Below are positions 1 to 6,442 of a stretch of DNA of 7,304 nucleotides, piece by piece. The DNA is from JABMMZ01 sp044357345 (GTDB taxonomy: Bacteria > Bacteroidota > Bacteroidia > NS11-12g > UBA955). Location of the stretch: positions 1 through 7,304 of the forward strand of contig JBIKPR010000100.1 of the NCBI GenBank assembly GCA_044357345.1. The letters are read 5' to 3'. The notes under the pieces were generated by a model, which ran no database searches, had not been told where the DNA came from, and saw only the letters and a program-made list of their open reading frames with translations. Each line of letters starts with the position of its first letter. Positions within the stretch are counted from its first letter, which is position 1. The translations under genes were made by a program, and so were the position numbers.

Positions 1-59
1 TCTACACATTGCATTTCTTCTCCGAGAATGCGAAAGTCTATTTCGTGGTTTTCAATCAT
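1..59 (-). CDS. AIM24/TIGR00266-family protein, N-terminal fragment (runs off the left edge)
   Basis: Only the first 19 codons are present, starting at the ATG whose complement is at 57-59. They read MIENHEIDFRILGEEMQCV. The pattern HEIDF-x-I-x-GEEMQ-x-V resembles the start of the AIM24 / TIGR00266 (formerly DUF124) family as I remember it, in which the opening strand is followed by a 'V-E-L-D-P-x-E' segment that would lie outside this window. These are small beta-rich proteins of unknown bacterial role; the eukaryotic namesake is a mitochondrial protein. The gene has its own candidate promoter directly upstream, and the GH92 stop is 71 bases before its start, so it may be a separate transcription unit. 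The assignment rests on a very short segment and on recall, so it is moderate at best. That an open frame begins here is more secure than its family name. Confidence 0.6.
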   Translation of the reverse strand, partial: MIENHEIDFRILGEEMQCV

Positions 60-78
60 GTTGCAAATATTGTATAGT

Positions 79-108
79 CAAACTAGGTTATTAATTGAAT
101 TCGACAAA
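79..108 (-). promoter_or_regulatory. Candidate Bacteroidota-type promoter for the left-edge gene
   Basis: On the minus strand, TTTG (complement of 105-108) is followed after 19 bases by TAGTTTG (complement of 79-85). The known Bacteroidota sigma-ABfrA consensus is TTTG at -33 and TAnnTTTG at -7, about 19-21 bases apart. The spacing fits, and the -7 box is one base short of consensus. Transcription would begin near position 72, leaving a leader of roughly a dozen bases before the ATG at 59. The -33 TTTG lies in the loop of the inverted repeat at 93-119. This is a motif match only. Confidence 0.4.
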
Positions 109-119
109 CGTATTCAATT
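93..119. repeat. AT-rich inverted repeat between GH92 and the left-edge gene
   Basis: The arms AATTGAAT (93-100) and ATTCAATT (112-119) are perfect 8-base complements around an 11-base loop. Inside the loop a further CG/CG pair can form around CAAA-type sequence. It begins 11 bases past the GH92 stop, so it could act as a weak transcript end. However, it is nearly all A/T and has no U-tract after it, so it is a poor intrinsic terminator. Because it brackets the -33 element of the candidate promoter, an operator is an equally reasonable reading. Confidence 0.4.
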
Positions 120-130
120 CGTTTATGAAT

Positions 131-2956
131 TTATTTTATCTCAATCTCATCAACAAAAATAAAGGCATCACCTCCAGCACCAGGATGCCAGGCTGGCAAT
201 TTGCCGTAGTTTTTAACAAACACCTTTAAATATCGGTAAGGCGTGCTTTTCTTGAATCCTGAAAACACCATTGGGTAGCGTCCTACCGTCATGTCGCGCT
301 CATCGAGCAAGTAATCGCCTATATTTAATTCTTCAAAATGCACAGAATCTTCAGAGCCATAAACACTAATCTTATCAGGCAAAAAAATCCATGAGCGTTT
401 GTCTTGTAAAAACCCCATCTTCATGGTGTCAAAAAACATTGGCTTTTTAAGGTCTATTACCACCTCAAAGTCTTGCGACTGGTAACCCTGCCATCTGCCC
501 TTTCTCCAATCCACATCGCCTATCAAACCATCTATCAATCCTTTATCACCACCAGCGGTATACTGTTTGTTATAGGTGCAATTGTATTGAATGGAATAGT
601 CGTTGTAATACCTGTGGAATCGAGCCATAGCAATAGGACTGCTCAACTGCTCAGAAAGTATGGATTTTGCTTTTAGTAAACAAGATTGACTAATTTTTAA
701 TACCTGTCCATCCACATATAAGAGCGATTTACTTGTAGGTTCTGAACCATCTAAAGTGTAATAAATTTTATCGCCCATTTCTGTCTTATTGTTGCTGCTT
801 ATGCGAACCAACATGCTGTCTCTAAACACCTCTCCGGCTGAATGAATTACGGGCGCAGACAAAGCATTGCGGGTCCATTCCTCGCTTATTCGAAAATGAT
901 CATATCCGAAATAATAGGCTTTTGAATTTCCAAAGTATTTTATGCTTGAACTTTTAACCAAATCATCACTGCTCTTGGGTTTTTTGTTCTTATAAATTAC
1001 TGCCGATCCATCGCCCTGAACAAAGCGCACACTGTCGAACAACATATTGCCATAAACCATTTTCAACTCTGAAGGATTGGCAGGATAAAAACCCATGGCA
1101 CTGAAGACATACCACGCACTCATTTGACCACAGTCTTCATTGCCGCACAAACCATCCGGCGTTGGTTTATAAAAATCGCGGCATATCCTTTTTACATATT
1201 TAGACGTCGAATCGATGTTGTTAAACAGGTAAGCAAAATGATGGCTGGGTTCATTTCCATGCGCGTATTGACCAAGCAAACCCGTAATGTCTGCTTGCTC
1301 TCTGCCTGTGGTTTTTGAGTCGGTGTTAAACAGTTTTGACAAGAAGTTAGGATCATAAATTGCCTCTAAATTATGCTGAACTGCAAAGGTGTATTGCCAG
1401 GCGTTGGCTTCTGTAAAATGGTTGTTCACTTGCTTTGGGTCAAAATCGGGCAACCAGCCCCCATTGACTCTCGGGGTCATAAACCCAGAGTTTACATTGC
1501 GGATATTGCGCCAAGCTTCTGCATAAGCTTGATACTTTTGAGCATCTTCAAATTTCCCTAGAAAACCGGCTATGCTTGATGCACAATGCATGTTATAACT
1601 GTATTCGAGTGTTTTTGAAACACTTTCACTTTCATCTTCTGCAGATAAATATCCTTTCAATCTGAATTTATCCAATCCCGTTCTATTATTCATGGTTTCA
1701 GATACTATACCTGGATACAAACCACTCAACTCATCTTTATTTATGACATTTCTTAAGTAGGCATTTTGAATAACACTCACACTGTGAAAACCAATCATGC
1801 AATTGGTTTCATTGCCCCATAATTCCCACATTGGAAAGCGCCCACCTTCTTGGTATTGGGCGTTAAATGTCATGATAAAATCGTGTGAACGTTTTTTGTC
1901 AATGATGTTCAATAAAGGGTGCAAAGCTCTATAGGTATCCCATAATGAAAAAACAGAGTAGTAATTAAATCCTTCCGCCACATGAATCATTTTATCTCTT
2001 CCCATATAGCGGCCATCCACATCGTTTAAAACATTGGGGTGCATCATACAATGGTAAAGTGCGGTGTAAAAATTCTTCTTTTCTACCAAGCTTCCACCGT
2101 ATACTTTTATTCTGTTTAGCTCAAGGTTCCAAGCTTTATTGGCATCGTCTTTCACCTTCTTAAAATCCCAATGGGCCAATTCCTCTTCAAGGTTGTTTTG
2201 AGCGCCTTTTTCATCTACTGCAGACAAGGCTGTTTTAACTAAAATCGACTCCCCTTTTTTAACTTGAAAACCCAGGTTAATTTTGGTTTGCCCGCTGCTG
2301 TCTTTCGTTAGTTGAATTTGATCAGCATCTCTACTCACTTGAAAATAGTAAAACAACAATTGATCGAGCGCCCAAGCCTCTGAGCGCCTTAAGCCACTAA
2401 AGGTGTGCTTGTCTATTTGGGTGATCTTACCTTCTAACAAGATGTCGCGGTGTTTCAAATCGAGGGTAATCCAAGCATATCCATTTTGAGAATAGGTGTA
2501 TTTCTGGAGTCCAACTCTAGCCGTTGAAGTCAGTTCCACTAAAATACCATTATCGAGTTTAACGCTGTAGTAACCTGGACTGGCTTTTTCATTTTTATGC
2601 GAGAAAGAATAAGACAGTTTGTCCAAATTCCAAATGGGCTCAATGGCTTTATTGACAAAGGTGGGCATGAAAGCAATATCTCCATAGTCGCTGCAACCAG
2701 TGCCGCTTAAATGGGTATGTGAAAATCCGTAAATAATACTGTCGCTGTAATGGTAGCCACTGCATCCATCCCATGAACCGTCTATTCTGGTATCGGGACT
2801 TAATTGCACCATGGCATAGGGCGTTGTTGCACCTGGGAAAGTATGTCCGTGGCCATCTGTGCCCACAAAAGGATTAACGTATTGTGTGTAGTTGTTTTGT
2901 GCGCTGATACTAGCTGTAAATAGGCCTAGTAGTGCGAATAATGCTATTTTACGCAT
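131..2956 (-). CDS. Secreted GH92 family alpha-mannosidase with C-terminal CHB_HEX_C-like and discoidin-like domains
   Basis: This is an exo-acting, calcium-dependent, inverting alpha-mannosidase by family (GH92). Such enzymes trim mannose from N-glycans or mannans; the linkage specificity is not assigned here. The 941-residue protein starts with a signal peptide (MRKIALFALLGLFTASISA, cleavage before Q20). The next residue is not Cys, so it is probably a soluble periplasmic or exported protein. GH92 hallmarks in order: NPFVGTDGHGHTFPGA (28-43), the WDGCSGYHYSDS and HTHLSGTG stretch (62-87), WDTYRALHPL (339-348), WELWGNET (377-384), HFTEANAWQY with a likely catalytic Glu516 (513-522), GNEPSHH (567-573) and GNEDCGQMSAWYVFSAMGFYP (605-625), whose acidic residues probably supply the general base. 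Residues about 700-780 contain YYTLDGSEP (732-740), typical of the chitobiase/hexosaminidase C-terminal domain. Residues about 792-940 look like an F5/8 type C (discoidin) fold. No type IX sorting domain ends the protein. I chose the ATG at 2956 over an upstream in-frame TTG at 2974 because it begins exactly at the signal peptide. It lies 14 bases after the Uma2 gene. Confidence 0.93.
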   Translation of the reverse strand: MRKIALFALLGLFTASISAQNNYTQYVNPFVGTDGHGHTFPGATTPYAMVQLSPDTRIDGSWDGCSGYHYSDSIIYGFSHTHLSGTGCSDYGDIAFMPTFVNKAIEPIWNLDKLSYSFSHKNEKASPGYYSVKLDNGILVELTSTARVGLQKYTYSQNGYAWITLDLKHRDILLEGKITQIDKHTFSGLRRSEAWALDQLLFYYFQVSRDADQIQLTKDSSGQTKINLGFQVKKGESILVKTALSAVDEKGAQNNLEEELAHWDFKKVKDDANKAWNLELNRIKVYGGSLVEKKNFYTALYHCMMHPNVLNDVDGRYMGRDKMIHVAEGFNYYSVFSLWDTYRALHPLLNIIDKKRSHDFIMTFNAQYQEGGRFPMWELWGNETNCMIGFHSVSVIQNAYLRNVINKDELSGLYPGIVSETMNNRTGLDKFRLKGYLSAEDESESVSKTLEYSYNMHCASSIAGFLGKFEDAQKYQAYAEAWRNIRNVNSGFMTPRVNGGWLPDFDPKQVNNHFTEANAWQYTFAVQHNLEAIYDPNFLSKLFNTDSKTTGREQADITGLLGQYAHGNEPSHHFAYLFNNIDSTSKYVKRICRDFYKPTPDGLCGNEDCGQMSAWYVFSAMGFYPANPSELKMVYGNMLFDSVRFVQGDGSAVIYKNKKPKSSDDLVKSSSIKYFGNSKAYYFGYDHFRISEEWTRNALSAPVIHSAGEVFRDSMLVRISSNNKTEMGDKIYYTLDGSEPTSKSLLYVDGQVLKISQSCLLKAKSILSEQLSSPIAMARFHRYYNDYSIQYNCTYNKQYTAGGDKGLIDGLIGDVDWRKGRWQGYQSQDFEVVIDLKKPMFFDTMKMGFLQDKRSWIFLPDKISVYGSEDSVHFEELNIGDYLLDERDMTVGRYPMVFSGFKKSTPYRYLKVFVKNYGKLPAWHPGAGGDAFIFVDEIEIK

Positions 2957-2970
2957 GTTAATGTATAAGT

Positions 2971-3576
2971 TCAATATTCTTTAACATGAAGAAAAACTTC
3001 CTTCATAATAATACTGAGTTCTGGGAATAATATAGAGTTAAATGTTTCTTCTTCCGTATAGATTTTAGAACCTTGATATTTACCATTGTTCAAGGTATAA
3101 ACTATCAGCGTTTTGTTTTGTGTGTCGACTATCCAATATTCTTGCACTGTGGCTTCTTGGTACAAATTGAATTTTGTGTTCAAGTCGTGTTGGCTATTTG
3201 AGGGCGATAGTATTTCAACAATTAAATCGGGTGGACCTACACAACCTTGTTTGTCGAGTTTTTTTTCATCACAAACCACACATAAATCAGGTTGAACAAC
3301 GGTTTGGTCTTTACCATCGCTTTTAGGAAAAAGCCTTACATCAAAAGGCGCTGTAAAAACACGACAAGGTTTATTGAAAAAATAATTAAACAACAACCTG
3401 CTAATATTAGCAGACACCATTTGGTGGTTAATATTGGCTGCAGGGCTCATTTTATAGAGCTTACCTTTTATCAATTCAACCCGTTCCTTGAATTGCCAAC
3501 GCATGTAATCTAGAAACGAATACGATGCATTTGGATCCAACTTGGCGTAATCTGTTATAGGTTCATTTGTTTTCAT
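2971..3576 (-). CDS. Uma2 family (DUF820) PD-(D/E)XK nuclease-like protein
   Basis: The 201-residue protein has the full Uma2 layout. RVELIKGKLYKMSPAAN (32-48) contains conserved Glu34. QPDLCVVCDE (95-104) has Asp97 and PPDLIVEILSPSN (115-127) has Asp117 and Glu121. TKFNLYQEA (134-142) has Lys135, and EYWIVD is at 146-151. The acidic residues plus Lys135 match the usual PD-(D/E)XK-type site of this family, so it looks intact; length is also normal. Uma2 proteins are soluble, often present in many copies in Bacteroidota, Cyanobacteria and Deinococcus-Thermus, and their biological substrate is not established. Nuclease activity is inferred from the fold only. The gene sits just after the sdh terminator and 14 bases before the GH92 mannosidase, so the two are probably co-transcribed. 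No Shine-Dalgarno motif precedes the ATG. The start is supported by the N-terminal stretch YSFLDYMRWQFKERVELI, which is family-like and would be cut by a start at Met25. Confidence 0.92.
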   Translation of the reverse strand: MKTNEPITDYAKLDPNASYSFLDYMRWQFKERVELIKGKLYKMSPAANINHQMVSANISRLLFNYFFNKPCRVFTAPFDVRLFPKSDGKDQTVVQPDLCVVCDEKKLDKQGCVGPPDLIVEILSPSNSQHDLNTKFNLYQEATVQEYWIVDTQNKTLIVYTLNNGKYQGSKIYTEEETFNSILFPELSIIMKEVFLHVKEY

Positions 3577-3582
3577 GAACCA

Positions 3583-3590
3583 CGAAGTTA
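3583..3590 (-). promoter_or_regulatory. Weak candidate -7 element for the Uma2-GH92 pair
   Basis: The minus strand reads TAACTTCG, one mismatch from the Bacteroidota TAnnTTTG box. It ends only six bases before the Uma2 ATG, so transcription would begin almost at the start codon and the message would be leaderless or nearly so. No TTTG or TTG is seen at the -33 distance; that region is the T-rich tail of the sdh terminator. Readthrough of that terminator is the alternative source of transcript. Confidence 0.25.
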
Positions 3591-3604
3591 GAAAAAATTA
3601 ATTT

Positions 3605-3638
3605 AAAAAAAAATGGCTGCGGATTAGGCAGCCATTTT
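3605..3638 (-). terminator. Intrinsic terminator of the sdhCAB operon
   Basis: In the transcript, AAAATGGCTGC (complement of 3628-3638) pairs perfectly with GCAGCCATTTT (complement of 3610-3620) around a seven-base loop (3621-3627). The 11-bp stem has a GC-rich upper half, GGCTGC/GCAGCC. A run of nine U residues (complement of 3605-3613) overlaps the base of the stem and continues past it. It lies 20 bases after the sdhB stop codon and before the Uma2 gene, so it ends the sdh message and separates it from the next transcription unit. Confidence 0.92.
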
Positions 3639-3658
3639 CAATTTAAATATTTATAATA

Positions 3659-4405
3659 TTACTCAGCGATGATGCCAGCTGAAAGATATTCTCTGTTCAT
3701 TCTAGCGATATTGCTTAAGCTAATTTCTTTAGGACATTCAGCTGAACAAGCGCCAGTGTTTGTGCAAGCACCAAAACCTTCAGCATCCATCTGATTAACC
3801 ATAGCAAGAACACGTTTTCTAGCTTCAGGTTGACCTTGTGGCAATAAAGCCAATTGAGATACTTTAGCAGACACGAACAACATAGCACTTGCATTTTTAC
3901 AAGCAGCTACGCAAGCACCACAACCAATACAAGCTGCGCTTGAGAAAGCTTCGTCAGCTATCTCTTTACCCACTGGCAAATTGTTTGCATCTTGGGCATT
4001 TCCGGTGTTAACACTTACGAATCCGCCAGCTGACATGATACGGTCGAACGATGAACGGTCAACTGACAAATCTTTAAGCACTGGGAAAGCCGCAGCTCTC
4101 CAAGGCTCAACAACGATGATGTCACCATCCTTAAATGAACGCATATGCAATTGACAAGTTGTAACAGCATTTTTTGGACCGTGTGGTCTTCCGTTGATGT
4201 ACATTGAGCAACTACCGCAAATACCTTCGCGGCAATCGTGGTCAAACACTACAGGCTCTTTGCCTTCATTGATTAACTGTTCGTTCAGTACGTCAAACAT
4301 TTCCAAAAAGGACATGTCTTCAGACACATGGTCTAATTTATAGGTTTCAAACTGCCCTTTAGCAGCATTGTTTTTTTGTCTCCAGACTTTTAATGTGATT
4401 TTCAT
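3659..4405 (-). CDS. sdhB: Succinate dehydrogenase/fumarate reductase iron-sulfur subunit
   Basis: This subunit carries electrons from the flavoprotein to the membrane cytochrome through three iron-sulfur centres. In the 248-residue sequence the N-terminal ferredoxin-like domain binds [2Fe-2S] with Cys58, Cys63, Cys66 and Cys84 (CREGICGSC, then TTC). The C-terminal helical domain has CIGCGACVAAC (159-169) and CTNTGACSAEC (214-224). By family pattern Cys159, 162, 165 and 224 hold [4Fe-4S], and Cys169, 214 and 220 hold [3Fe-4S]. All eleven ligands are present and the length is normal. It has no signal or membrane segment, as expected for a cytoplasmic-face subunit. It is the last gene of sdhC-sdhA-sdhB, 12 bases after sdhA and 20 bases before a strong terminator. 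A fumarate reductase role (frdB) cannot be excluded from sequence, but the di-haem type is usual for Bacteroidota succinate dehydrogenase. Confidence 0.97.
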   Translation of the reverse strand: MKITLKVWRQKNNAAKGQFETYKLDHVSEDMSFLEMFDVLNEQLINEGKEPVVFDHDCREGICGSCSMYINGRPHGPKNAVTTCQLHMRSFKDGDIIVVEPWRAAAFPVLKDLSVDRSSFDRIMSAGGFVSVNTGNAQDANNLPVGKEIADEAFSSAACIGCGACVAACKNASAMLFVSAKVSQLALLPQGQPEARKRVLAMVNQMDAEGFGACTNTGACSAECPKEISLSNIARMNREYLSAGIIAE

Positions 4406-4417
4406 TACTATTCTTAT

Positions 4418-6421
4418 TTATTTGTAACTACGTGCTGCAATTTTAATATTCTCGTATTTTAATTCTTCTTTATGCAAGTTCCATTGGTTGTCACCTGTTA
4501 ATTCCCATGCAGAAACAAAGCTGAAATTTTCATCATCTCTCAATGCTTCGCCTTCTTCGGTTTGGTATTCTTCACGGAAGTGACCGCCACAACTTTCATT
4601 TCTCTCTAATGCATCTTTACACATCAATTCGCCTAGTTCAAGGAAGTCGGCAACACGTCCGGCTTTCTCCAATTCGGTATTGAACTCATCTGCAGTTCCT
4701 GGAACAAGAACACTAGACCAAAATTCAGCACGCAAGGCCTGAACATCGCTGATGGCTTTTTTCAAAGCTTCTGCATTTCTTGACATACCACATTCATTCC
4801 AAATAATCTTACCTAAAATTTTGTGGAAATAATCTACAGACTTGGTTCCTTTAACATTGATTAAGTGGTCGATAACCGCTTTAACTTTATTCTCAGCTTC
4901 AACGAATGCTTCATGGTCTGTTGGAATTGCTTTTGTTCTGATATCAGTGCTTAAGTATGCACCAATAGTATATGGCAGTACGAAGTATCCGTCAGCCAAA
5001 CCTTGCATCAAAGCAGAAGCTCCTAAACGGTTAGCACCGTGGTCAGAAAAATTCGCTTCCCCAATTGCATACAAACCAGGAACGGTGGTCATTAAGTTGT
5101 AATCAACCCACAATCCGCCCATGGTGTAGTGCACCGCAGGGTAAATTTGCATTGGTTCGTTGTATGGATTAACACCTGTAATTTGTGCATACATATCAAA
5201 CAAGTTGCCATATTTCTCTTTAACAACTGCTTTACCTAAAACAGTTATCGTTGCTTTATCAGGATTGCTTAAATTCTTTTTAGTCGCTTCGATTTTACCA
5301 TAGCGCTCAATTGCTGCTGCGTAATCTAGGTATACCGCTTGACCAGTTTTGTTAACGCCATAACCAGCATCACATCTTTCTTTAGCTGCTCTAGATGCTA
5401 CGTCTCTTGGAACCAAGTTGCCAAATGCAGGGTATCTTCTTTCTAAGTAATAGTCTCTATTTTCTTCAGCAATGTCATTTGGCTTTAATTTACCTGCTCT
5501 TACTGCCTCTGCATCTTCTTTCCGTGCTGGCACCCAAATACGTCCGTCATTTCTCAAAGACTCAGACATCAAGGTTAATTTTGATTGGTGGTCGCCAGAA
5601 ACTGGAATACAAGTTGGGTGAATTTGAGTAAAACAAGGATTGCCAAAGAATGCACCTTTTTTGTGTGCTTTCCATGTAGCTGATACATTGCTTCCCATTG
5701 CGTTGGTTGATAAGTAGAAAACGTTTCCGTATCCACCAGAAGCCAAAACTACAGCGTGACCGAAATGTCTTTCCAATTTACCACTTACCAAATCGCGGGC
5801 TATAATACCTCTGGCTTTTCCATCGATGGTTACAACATCCATCATTTCGTGACGGGTGTGCATCGTAACATTACCCATACCAACTTGTCTTTGAAGAGCA
5901 CTGTATGCACCTAATAATAACTGCTGACCAGTTTGTCCTGCTGCATAAAAAGTTCTTTGCACTTGGGTACCACCAAATGAACGGTTGCTCAATAATCCGC
6001 CGTATTCACGGGCAAAAGGAACACCTTGGGCAACACATTGGTCTATGATGCTGCTGCTCACTTCAGCCAAGCGGTGAACATTGCCTTCACGGGCACGGTA
6101 GTCACCCCCTTTAATGGTATCGTAAAATAAACGGAAAACACTGTCGCCGTCGTTTTGATAATTTTTAGCGGCATTGATACCTCCTTGAGCTGCAATTGAG
6201 TGCGCACGTCTAGGAGAATCTTGAAAGCAGAAAGCTTTCACTTTGTAACCCATTTCAGCCAAAGTAGCTGCTGCTGAAGCACCGGCCAAACCAGTTCCAA
6301 CAACAATAATTTCAATGCTTCTTTTGTTTGCAGGGTTAACCAGCGCAACACTGGATTTATATTTGGTCCATTTTTGGTCTATTGGACCTTCTGGGATTTT
6401 TGAATCTAAAATGTTTGACAT
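4418..6421 (-). CDS. sdhA: Succinate dehydrogenase/fumarate reductase flavoprotein subunit
   Basis: This is the catalytic subunit, which oxidises succinate to fumarate with covalently bound FAD on the cytoplasmic face of the membrane. Visible features of the 667-residue protein: the dinucleotide-binding motif GTGLAG (42-47) after a hydrophobic strand; RRAHSIAAQGG (71-81), whose His74 is the expected site of covalent flavin attachment; QIHPT with substrate-binding His268; LVPRDVASRA with Arg339, equivalent to the catalytic proton-shuttle arginine; HYTMGGL with His431; and the FAD/substrate segment EANFSDHGANRLGASALM (455-472) with Arg465. The C-terminal helical domain (about 500-640) includes NESCGGHFREEY (608-619). 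It is about 80 residues longer than the E. coli enzyme, as is usual for the type found with five-helix SdhC. The start lies 21 bases after sdhC, with no obvious Shine-Dalgarno motif. Confidence 0.97.
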   Translation of the reverse strand: MSNILDSKIPEGPIDQKWTKYKSSVALVNPANKRSIEIIVVGTGLAGASAAATLAEMGYKVKAFCFQDSPRRAHSIAAQGGINAAKNYQNDGDSVFRLFYDTIKGGDYRAREGNVHRLAEVSSSIIDQCVAQGVPFAREYGGLLSNRSFGGTQVQRTFYAAGQTGQQLLLGAYSALQRQVGMGNVTMHTRHEMMDVVTIDGKARGIIARDLVSGKLERHFGHAVVLASGGYGNVFYLSTNAMGSNVSATWKAHKKGAFFGNPCFTQIHPTCIPVSGDHQSKLTLMSESLRNDGRIWVPARKEDAEAVRAGKLKPNDIAEENRDYYLERRYPAFGNLVPRDVASRAAKERCDAGYGVNKTGQAVYLDYAAAIERYGKIEATKKNLSNPDKATITVLGKAVVKEKYGNLFDMYAQITGVNPYNEPMQIYPAVHYTMGGLWVDYNLMTTVPGLYAIGEANFSDHGANRLGASALMQGLADGYFVLPYTIGAYLSTDIRTKAIPTDHEAFVEAENKVKAVIDHLINVKGTKSVDYFHKILGKIIWNECGMSRNAEALKKAISDVQALRAEFWSSVLVPGTADEFNTELEKAGRVADFLELGELMCKDALERNESCGGHFREEYQTEEGEALRDDENFSFVSAWELTGDNQWNLHKEELKYENIKIAARSYK

Positions 6422-6442
6422 ATAAAAAATCTTTAGCTTAGG

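Noticed and set aside
93..119. Inverted repeat read as the GH92 terminator
   Set aside because: The stem is almost all A/T and no U-tract follows, in contrast to the convincing terminator at 3605-3638. Kept only as an inverted repeat.
473..1561. Three plus-strand open frames (473-676, 1124-1318, 1373-1561) inside the mannosidase gene
   Set aside because: They are antisense to a fully conserved GH92 coding region, show no recognisable motifs, and have unlikely compositions.
3113..3513. Plus-strand open frames opposite the Uma2 gene
   Set aside because: Antisense to a complete, motif-rich Uma2 protein; no family resemblance of their own.
131..3576. Part of a polysaccharide utilisation locus or a defence system built around the Uma2 nuclease fold
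   Set aside because: No SusC/SusD pair, regulator, second glycosidase, toxin-antitoxin partner or defence gene is in the window. A single Uma2 gene beside one glycosidase does not support either system.
4015..5631. Out-of-frame minus-strand frame 4015-4245 and plus-strand frames 4842-5102 and 5395-5631 in sdhB/sdhA
   Set aside because: Shadows of strongly conserved complex II genes; no start context or motif supports them.
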